From the NCBI GenBank assembly GCA_030593645.1, contig JAUVGT010000124.1, positions 1 to 11,537 of the forward strand: 11,537 nucleotides of DNA, read 5' to 3'. The stretch comes from Deltaproteobacteria bacterium (GTDB lineage Bacteria; Desulfobacterota; Desulfobacteria; Desulfobacterales; JAUVGT01). The first letter of the stretch is position 1, and each line of letters starts with the position of its first letter. A program made the position numbers and the translations under genes. Shown here piece after piece: positions 7,201-11,537 of this stretch. Below the pieces are notes generated by a model. That model saw only the letters and a list, made by a program, of their open reading frames with translations, did no database searches and was not told the DNA's origin.

Positions 7201-7839
7201 ATGGGTAATATTATTATTGAAGCATTTTTACTGGGGATATCCACAGGTGTATATTGTTTTTCCCAATGCGGTATTGTTCTTGTACCTTATATTTTTTCGG
7301 AAGAAAATACAAAAATAAAAGACAATTCAATAGCAGTGTTCAAATTTCTGCTCGGAAGATTTTTTGCGTATCTTTTGATCGGCGCACTGATTGGATTCTT
7401 GGGCCAGACAGTGAATGATGGTTTCCTTACTATCCCTGAAAGTATACTGGGTAAAATAGTGGGCGTTTCATATATTACACTTTCGCTTTTGTTGATTTTA
7501 AATGCCACTTCTCACTTAAAGAAAAATGGTAACTATTGCCGTAAATATAATCGATATAAAACATATCTGCATCTGCCGGTTATCCTCGGACTCATCACGG
7601 GAATAAATGTTTGCCCTCCCTTTTTGCTGGCTGCCACAAAAGTATTTGAACTCGGAAATACAGTATCAGGCATGCTGTTTTTCCTGGTATTTTATGTCGG
7701 GACCTCGCTTTTTCTTCTTCCATTTTCATTTTCCGGTGTTTTCAAGAAAATTGAAGGAATAAAAACAATCGCACAATTTACATCGGTAATGGTGGGAATC
7801 TATTTAGGGATATATGGAACACTGTATATTTTGATATAA
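7201..7839 (+). CDS. DsbD/CcdA-like (DsbD_2, TauE/SafE-type) membrane protein
   Basis: This 212-residue protein has about six hydrophobic segments (near 5-30, 48-68, 83-101, 122-147, 155-175 and 190-211). It resembles the cytochrome c biogenesis/DsbD transmembrane superfamily, in which two membrane cysteines carry reducing power from cytoplasmic thioredoxin to periplasmic acceptors. The first half has GVYCFSQCGIVLVPYI (C19 and C23) and the second half the matching loop GLITGINVCPPFLLA (C138). This is the internally duplicated pattern of the superfamily, in a variant form (CPPF rather than the usual PCxxP). GAAAGGT (7184-7190) lies ten bases before ATG 7201. The gap from the previous gene is 125 bases, so it may be the last gene of that operon or have its own promoter. 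No thioredoxin-like partner is present in the window. Superfamily assignment is good, but the true substrate (thiols, haem maturation, metal) is unknown. Confidence 0.85.
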   Translation: MGNIIIEAFLLGISTGVYCFSQCGIVLVPYIFSEENTKIKDNSIAVFKFLLGRFFAYLLIGALIGFLGQTVNDGFLTIPESILGKIVGVSYITLSLLLILNATSHLKKNGNYCRKYNRYKTYLHLPVILGLITGINVCPPFLLAATKVFELGNTVSGMLFFLVFYVGTSLFLLPFSFSGVFKKIEGIKTIAQFTSVMVGIYLGIYGTLYILI

Positions 7840-8024
7840 GTTTATACTGAGATCATATCCCTTATTAAATTAACTTGCATTATTCACCTAAGTATGGGAT
7901 ACAATCAAATATCGGAATGTTACATACGGCCCTGCTGAAGCATTTAGCAATCGGTTCCTGCCCATGTGGAAACTACTTTTATTCACGATTTCTCATTCGA
8001 TCACCACTGAAAAAACGGTGCACA

Positions 8025-8053
8025 TTGACATTATGATCGGCTTCTTTTCTTAT
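8025..8053 (+). promoter_or_regulatory. Possible sigma70-type promoter for the GAF gene
   Basis: A perfect -35 box TTGACA (8025-8030) is followed after 17 bases by TCTTAT (8048-8053), which matches four of six positions of the -10 consensus. Transcription would begin near 8060 and give a leader of about 105 bases. The -10 box is weak, so this is tentative. Confidence 0.4.
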
Positions 8054-8071
8054 TAGATTATAAATACATCT

Positions 8072-8128
8072 AACCTGTGGGAGTATGCACTCATACGTAT
8101 TCCGGCCGTTGTAATATTATAACAGGTT
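8072..8128 (+). promoter_or_regulatory. Possible folded leader before the GAF gene
   Basis: AACCTGT (8072-8078) pairs perfectly with ACAGGTT (8122-8128) and would close a loop. Inside it are the hairpin GTATG-CACT-CATAC (8083-8096) and the self-complementary TAATATTA (8112-8119). The structure ends 24 bases before the ribosome site. It matches no riboswitch class I recognise. It may be a control element or a chance fold. Confidence 0.3.
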
Positions 8129-8165
8129 CCAGAGAATATCCACTTTTAAAAGAAAGGAGGCCAAA

Positions 8166-8798
8166 ATGGAAAAACCAATTATTAATTATGATACATTAAT
8201 TCGTATTACCAAGGCGATCTCCGTGATCCGTGATCCTGATGAGATTGTACTGATTACGGTCGAGGGTGTTACAAACGCTTTGAATGTCATGGGGTGCACT
8301 TTGTTTCTGTTTAGTTTGAAGAGTAATGAACTCAAAATCGCAGGTTGCTATGGATTGAGTAAGGACTATTTGAACAAGGGCCCGATTAGCTCCCTTCGCT
8401 CGATTGCGTCATCTCTTGAGGATGGTCAACCGGTTGCCATTTTCGATGTTTCCGATGATCCGCGTATCCAGTACCCTGAAGAGGCAAAAAAAGAAGGCAT
8501 CGCTTCAATTCTTTCCGTTCCAATTATTATTGGCAACAAATTAATCGGGTGTATGCGAATTTACACTTCTGAACCCTGGGAGTTCACGTTAAATGATGTT
8601 AATTTTACCCAGGCTGTCGCACAGGTCGTCGGCATGACATTAGAGTTATGCCGTGTGAACAAGGGATTAAAGGACAGTATTGATATTTTAAAAACAATGC
8701 GGGATCCGAAGACCCTAAAGTCAAAGAGGCGAACCCCATACGAAGGTGTTCCAAAAAGTTTTGCCAGGAATGAAGAGATGATCCAGCCCAGTGCCTGA
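8166..8798 (+). CDS. GAF-domain protein (stand-alone sensor domain)
   Basis: This 210-residue soluble protein has one GAF domain at about residues 8-160 and no output domain. The domain shows the usual order: an N-terminal helix, the strand block GCTLFLFSLKSNELKIAGCYGLS (about 43-65, shown by CTLFLFSL), a helix with SLRSIASS, the segment GQPVAIFDVSDDPRIQYP (87-104), and the closing strands SILSVPIIIGNKLIGCMRIY (114-133). The last 45 residues are basic and polar (KSKRRTPYEG), probably flexible. GAF domains bind small ligands such as cyclic nucleotides, haem or iron, or serve in dimer contacts; four cysteines (44, 61, 129, 162) are present but form no known metal motif. Start is certain: AAAGGAGG (8153-8160) five bases before ATG, the strongest ribosome site in the window. 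It appears to be a single-gene unit with its own promoter and a terminator after it. Ligand and partner are unknown. Confidence 0.9.
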   Translation: MEKPIINYDTLIRITKAISVIRDPDEIVLITVEGVTNALNVMGCTLFLFSLKSNELKIAGCYGLSKDYLNKGPISSLRSIASSLEDGQPVAIFDVSDDPRIQYPEEAKKEGIASILSVPIIIGNKLIGCMRIYTSEPWEFTLNDVNFTQAVAQVVGMTLELCRVNKGLKDSIDILKTMRDPKTLKSKRRTPYEGVPKSFARNEEMIQPSA

Positions 8799-8925
8799 AT
8801 GGGATACAATGTTCCGTATCAGTGAAATAAATGGTACTAATTAATAAAGAATAAGAAGTTTTTCAGATGGATGCTCAGAGTTTGGTTAGAATCATTTATC
8901 ATACAGAATTTTTAACCTTATAAGG

Positions 8926-8963
8926 AAGGCGGTGAAGGAGAGTATTTTCTCTAACCGCCTTTT
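8926..8963 (+). terminator. Intrinsic terminator after the GAF gene
   Basis: The perfect 8-base stem AAGGCGGT (8926-8933) and ACCGCCTT (8954-8961) encloses an inner AGAG/CTCT stem (8939-8942, 8949-8952) with loop TATTTT. The stem runs into a short run of four T (8960-8963). It lies about 130 bases after the GAF stop codon and before the next promoter. The T-run is short, so efficiency is uncertain. Confidence 0.7.
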
Positions 8964-9032
8964 GATCATGTTGAATCAGGTTGCTTCCAAATCTTTCCAG
9001 CCACCGGGAATAGATGGTATACTGGTAAACTA

Positions 9033-9062
9033 TTGACATCTATGAACGAAAATACCTATATA
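9033..9062 (+). promoter_or_regulatory. Sigma70-type promoter for the aldo/keto reductase gene
   Basis: A perfect -35 box TTGACA (9033-9038) is followed after 18 bases by TATATA (9057-9062). The predicted start near 9070 leaves a short leader of about 37 bases before ATG 9107. Position just after a terminator and just before a gene supports it. Confidence 0.55.
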
Positions 9063-9106
9063 GAAAGCGATAAAATTTCGGAAATATCATTTTGTGGAGT
9101 TGCAAC

Positions 9107-10210
9107 ATGAATTACAAAGAATATGGGAAAACGGGGAAGCAGGTATCCACTATTGGTTTTGGAGCCATGCGTTTTGAAGAACCGGAGAACACGGAAAAAT
9201 CTGTTCAGACTGTTTTGAAAGCATTTGAGCTGGGGATCAATTATTTTGATACGGCACCGGGGTACTGTAATGATTTGTCCGAAATAAATGTCGGGCATGC
9301 CGTGAAGAAAATGAAAAAATCAGGAAAGCCGTTTTATGTATCTACTAAATCGAGCAAAGCCGATGGCAAAGAACTCCGTGAACAGCTGGAGAATTCTTTG
9401 AAAAGGCTGAATCTGGATACCATTGATTTTTTTCACTGCTGGTATGTTTTGACCCTGGACGAATGGGAAAAGAGGAAAGCCGGCGGTGCGGTGGATGCGA
9501 TACTCAAAGCCAGGGAGGAAGGATTAATCCGCCATGCTGTATTTTCAACCCATCTTCCCGGACCGGATATCCGTAAGGTGGTGGAAGAAAATTATTTTGA
9601 AGGCGTGACACTTGGGTACTCGGCCATCAATTTTCCTTACCGAGAAAAGGGCGTTCAGGCCGCGTTCGAACACAATATGGGCGTGGTGGTGATGAACCCT
9701 CTTGGCGGCGGTTTGATTCCCGCCAATGAAGACAGCTTCGACTTTCTTAAAATCAGGGAAGGGCAGAATATCCTGGACGGGGCGCTTCATTTTTTGATGT
9801 CAGATCCACGCATCACCGTTTCACTGGTTGGATTCCGAAATGAAGAAGATGTGGAGACTGCTGTCCAGTCGGTTGAGCGGGGAGAATCAAACCTTTACAA
9901 TGATAGGGAAATCGAATTCCTCCGGAACAAAATCAATACAGATCTAAATAATCTGTGTACCAGCTGTATGTATTGTGACGGTTGCCCGGAAGGTATTACA
10001 CCATGGAAATACATGGAAACCGCGAATCTGTTGTACTTAAACGCTTTACAGCCTTTATCCAGCCGGCTGCAGCTGCACTGGGGTGCGGATATCAAAGCCC
10101 TTGAAAACTGTACGGAATGCCGTGAATGCGAAGAAAAATGCACACAACACCTGCCGATACTGGAACGGTTTGAATTATTAAAAAAGAAGGTAAAAGAAGA
10201 AAAGGCTTGA
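9107..10210 (+). CDS. Aldo/keto reductase with C-terminal 4Fe-4S ferredoxin domain
   Basis: This 367-residue cytoplasmic oxidoreductase belongs to the aldo/keto reductase plus ferredoxin family (COG1453-like). The TIM-barrel part (about 1-270) begins MNYKEYGKTGKQVSTIGFG, as usual for the family, and keeps the catalytic tetrad: D48 and Y53 in NYFDTAPGY, K81 in YVSTKSS, and H110 in DFFHCW. The region MNPLGGGLIP (196-205) and the block SLVGFRNEEDV (239-249) are typical of the nucleotide-binding end. The tail holds two cysteine sets for 4Fe-4S clusters: C284-C287-C290-C293P and C335-C338-C341-C345. The enzyme could link NAD(P)H-dependent carbonyl chemistry to ferredoxin-type electron transfer; its substrate is unknown. 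ATG 9107 is chosen over TTG 9092 because GGAG (9096-9099) lies seven bases ahead and the N-terminus then fits the family. It appears to be its own transcription unit. Length is normal and no residue is missing. Confidence 0.95.
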   Translation: MNYKEYGKTGKQVSTIGFGAMRFEEPENTEKSVQTVLKAFELGINYFDTAPGYCNDLSEINVGHAVKKMKKSGKPFYVSTKSSKADGKELREQLENSLKRLNLDTIDFFHCWYVLTLDEWEKRKAGGAVDAILKAREEGLIRHAVFSTHLPGPDIRKVVEENYFEGVTLGYSAINFPYREKGVQAAFEHNMGVVVMNPLGGGLIPANEDSFDFLKIREGQNILDGALHFLMSDPRITVSLVGFRNEEDVETAVQSVERGESNLYNDREIEFLRNKINTDLNNLCTSCMYCDGCPEGITPWKYMETANLLYLNALQPLSSRLQLHWGADIKALENCTECRECEEKCTQHLPILERFELLKKKVKEEKA

Positions 10211-10239
10211 TGAGCAGAAGGAATACAAAAAGGTCCGCC

Positions 10240-10260
10240 CTGAAACGTATATTACGTTTC
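10240..10260. repeat. Perfect 9-base inverted repeat after the aldo/keto reductase gene
   Basis: TGAAACGTA and TACGTTTCA are separated by TAT. The repeat starts 29 bases after the reductase stop codon and ends 54 bases before the next possible start. It is followed by AAAACATC, not T's, so it is a poor intrinsic terminator. It could be an operator for a dimeric repressor or an RNA-stabilising hairpin. Confidence 0.7.
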
Positions 10261-10314
10261 AAAACATCTTTATGAAACTGATTGTATGTTAATTCTCCCC
10301 TGGCAGGGACGACG

Positions 10315-10521
10315 ATGGTTCCTTATTATTATTTCTTGATTTTGAATTTATTCTGCTGGATTCTCCTTTTATCAACAGGTTTTTTTGTAATCGTCGCCCG
10401 GGTTATGGTCAGGGGATTTGACCAGAGGGTCCAGGATAAACCGTTTTTAATGCCGCAACGCCAACGGTACTTACCGGGTTTAACAAACGCCACCATACGT
10501 GTTAATACAATCTTTCCTTAA
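10315..10521 (+). CDS. Small single-pass membrane protein, unknown
   Basis: This would be a 68-residue protein with one long hydrophobic segment (about 6-30, rich in F, L, I and V) followed by a basic and polar tail (VMVRGFDQRVQDK, then RQRYLPG). By the positive-inside rule the N-terminus faces out and the tail faces the cytoplasm. ATG 10315 has AGGGA (10305-10309) five bases ahead. TTG 10282 in the same frame would add 11 residues but has no ribosome site. A bulged hairpin with a T-run begins exactly at the stop codon, which supports a real transcript end. No family was recognised. The size leaves real doubt; it could also be chance. Confidence 0.45.
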   Translation: MVPYYYFLILNLFCWILLLSTGFFVIVARVMVRGFDQRVQDKPFLMPQRQRYLPGLTNATIRVNTIFP

Positions 10522-10548
10522 AAAGGTTCAATGGTTTTGAACTCTTTT
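10521..10548 (+). terminator. Weak intrinsic terminator candidate
   Basis: GTTCAA (10526-10531) pairs with TTGAAC (10537-10542). The stem continues after a one-base bulge as AAAAG (10521-10525) with CTTTT (10544-10548). The stem is AT-rich and the T-run is part of it, so it would be weak. It starts at the last base of the small membrane protein's stop codon. Confidence 0.4.
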
Positions 10549-10571
10549 ATTTGTTTGAAATTTATTTAAAT

Positions 10572-10585
10572 TTGATTATAATCAA
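10572..10585. promoter_or_regulatory. FNR/CRP-family operator, exact FNR consensus
   Basis: TTGATTATAATCAA fits the FNR consensus TTGAT-N4-ATCAA at every fixed position and is a perfect palindrome, extending to 16 bases with one more T/A on each side. It lies 123 bases before ATG 10709 and is centred at 10578.5. That is 61.5 bases before the start predicted from the -10 box at 10628-10633, a standard activator position. The protein that binds it could be FNR or another CRP-family member. Confidence 0.6.
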
Positions 10586-10627
10586 AATCATTCATACGTT
10601 ATCAAAATAAGTCGTTCAATTGCCGGG

Positions 10628-10633
10628 TATTAT
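10628..10633 (+). promoter_or_regulatory. Possible -10 box (TATTAT)
   Basis: TATTAT matches five of six consensus positions. The region 17 bases before it (AAATAA, 10605-10610) is a poor -35 box, which fits a promoter that needs an activator at the palindrome upstream. The predicted start of transcription is near 10640. Confidence 0.45.
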
Positions 10634-10708
10634 ATACGCTGTATTTTTTAAATTATTGAATAATCGAACATTGCGGTCAACCCTCATCGATGAATTGGAA
10701 TTTCAATC

Positions 10709-11179
10709 ATGATACATTCAATTATGATCAAAGGAACGAAATTAATCAGAAAATCGGGCGAAGGAACGATTTTCAATGAAAGAAATGAACCTATTTTTCA
10801 GATACATCCATCCCAAAAATATACCATTGATATATTCACCAATGAAGACGCGCTTTTTGCGAAATGCACCGCGATTTCCAAATCAAAATTGAGTTTCATG
10901 TCCGGAAAAGGGGCCTATGTGTTTTTATCAAATATGAATGAAGAAATAATCAGAATACATTATTCCGGTTTTTCAGGGCTACAGAGGACACTGGAATACG
11001 AAAATAATATATATCCTTTTTCGCGCCTCAAACGAAAATTTATTTTTGCTGATACGGAATTAAAGTTAAAACATCAATGGAACGGAACGTTACATGCGGC
11101 AATCAAGGATAATAAGTATTTTAACCAGTTAGTGTGTATCGCCAGTTATGCATGGTATAGAAGTGATATGCAGGATTAA
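10709..11179 (+). CDS. Beta-rich protein of unknown function
   Basis: This 156-residue protein has no signal peptide and no membrane segment, so it is probably cytoplasmic. It is made of many short alternating strands (for example GTIFNERNEPIFQIHP at about 19-34, YTIDIFTNEDALFAKCTAI, and ELKLKHQWNGTLHAAI near the end). This suggests a beta-sandwich or barrel, loosely like Tubby/LURP-one folds, but I do not recognise a family and that comparison is a guess. Three cysteines or fewer and no metal or catalytic motif are seen. ATG 10709 has GGAA (10697-10700) eight bases ahead; ATG 10724 is an alternative that would shorten it by five residues. An exact FNR-type site upstream suggests control by oxygen or redox state. 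The next gene starts 51 bases downstream and may be in the same transcript. Confidence 0.75.
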   Translation: MIHSIMIKGTKLIRKSGEGTIFNERNEPIFQIHPSQKYTIDIFTNEDALFAKCTAISKSKLSFMSGKGAYVFLSNMNEEIIRIHYSGFSGLQRTLEYENNIYPFSRLKRKFIFADTELKLKHQWNGTLHAAIKDNKYFNQLVCIASYAWYRSDMQD

Positions 11180-11230
11180 AATATCGGTACACTTTTCAGA
11201 AGCTGAATGAGCTGCGGGGAGTTAAGCCTG

Positions 11231-11537
11231 ATGGATAAAAAGAATATTTATATTATTATTTCGTTAACCGGGATTTCGGTTCTACTCGGGAGTTTTGCAA
11301 TAGTTTTGTTTGCACGCGTTCAAAATACACTCAACCAGGTTATGGTATTAGAGGATAATATAGGTAAATACGAAAAACAGCAGAAAGCGGATGGCAGGCG
11401 ACTGGTTGAACTTGAAAAGAGAGTAGAAAATATGAAAAATAAACTCGACTATTACGCGGATATTCCTAAAAATCCTTTGTATGAGGATTATAAAAAACGT
11501 GTGGGCGCATTAATCGGGAAAGATTTTTCAAAAATAA
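11231..11537 (+). CDS. Membrane-anchored coiled-coil protein, N-terminal part only
   Basis: The frame is open from ATG 11231 to the window edge (102 codons plus one base), so only the N-terminal part is seen. After MDKKN there is one membrane segment (about 6-28), then a heptad-like, highly charged helix (about 32-75, with EKQQKADGRRLVELEKRVE) that should form a coiled coil, then a polar stretch with PKNPLYEDYKKRVGALIG. GGGGAG (11216-11221) lies nine bases ahead of the ATG, which supports the start. Signal-anchor plus coiled coil is common in scaffold or sensor proteins, but no domain is visible yet, so no function is given. It may share a transcript with the beta-rich gene 51 bases upstream. 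Confidence 0.75.
   Translation, partial: MDKKNIYIIISLTGISVLLGSFAIVLFARVQNTLNQVMVLEDNIGKYEKQQKADGRRLVELEKRVENMKNKLDYYADIPKNPLYEDYKKRVGALIGKDFSKI

Larger units (their letters stand above)
7840..8165. other. 326-base gene-free stretch leading to the GAF gene
   Basis: No open reading frame here looks real and no terminator is clear after the DsbD-like gene. The right half has a possible promoter (8025-8053) and a stretch able to fold (8072-8128), followed by a strong ribosome site at 8153-8160. In the left half I see nothing beyond AT-rich spacer sequence. Confidence 0.6.
8799..9106. other. 308-base gene-free stretch with terminator and promoter
   Basis: No gene is supported. The stretch holds an intrinsic terminator (8926-8963) closing the GAF unit and a sigma70-like promoter (9033-9062) for the aldo/keto reductase gene. 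Otherwise it is AT-rich spacer. Confidence 0.7.

Noticed and set aside
7894..8810. 12-base direct repeat ATGGGATACAAT at 7894-7905 and 8799-8810 flanking the GAF gene
   Set aside because: A few exact 12-base matches are expected by chance in 11.5 kb; no inverted ends or integrase support mobility.
1..11537. Minus-strand frames of 60-95 codons
   Set aside because: Nearly all lie opposite well-supported + strand genes, none shows a family motif, and they look like frame shadows.

Overview
The window looks like AT-rich chromosomal DNA (roughly 40% GC by eye) from an anaerobic, Gram-negative bacterium. I would place it in the Desulfobacterota (Desulfobacterales-like), with moderate to low confidence. 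The reasons are an outer-membrane-type lipoprotein, a NapH/FixG-like membrane polyferredoxin, an aldo/keto reductase with a two-cluster ferredoxin tail, a GAF-only protein, an FNR-type operator, and a short inverted-repeat element of a kind I recall from that group. All genes I can support are on the + strand. No rRNA, tRNA, CRISPR array or transposase gene was seen.

Region by region: (1) 1-2666 holds a LytS-type membrane histidine kinase overlapping a LytTR response regulator. Near-identical, same-orientation copies of a 52-base repeat lie before and after the pair. The second copy is the right arm of a complete MITE-like element inside a 680-base gene-free stretch. (2) 2667-7839 is the most unusual part. 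It runs: TPR lipoprotein, secreted helical-repeat protein, membrane polyferredoxin, DOMON-like/TPR fusion anchored to the membrane, and a DsbD/CcdA-like membrane protein. The first four are tightly spaced. Three of them share a recognisable helical module, which suggests duplication and a common partner. (3) 7840-9106 holds a GAF-only protein with a strong ribosome site, a possible structured leader and a downstream terminator. (4) 9107-10521 holds the aldo/keto reductase-ferredoxin with its own sigma70-like promoter, a perfect hairpin, and a small one-TM protein. (5) 10522-11537 holds an exact FNR-consensus operator centred 61.5 bases before the predicted start of transcription, then a beta-rich protein of unknown function, then the start of a membrane/coiled-coil protein that runs off the window.

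How the genes may work together (inference): the 2667-7839 cluster has the parts for moving electrons across the cytoplasmic membrane. The polyferredoxin and the DsbD-like protein would carry electrons or reducing power, and the periplasmic DOMON/TPR protein and the TPR lipoprotein could receive or organise them at the outer side. No terminal reductase or thioredoxin is visible here, so substrate and direction are unknown. Nothing in the sequence directly shows that the kinase/regulator pair controls this cluster.
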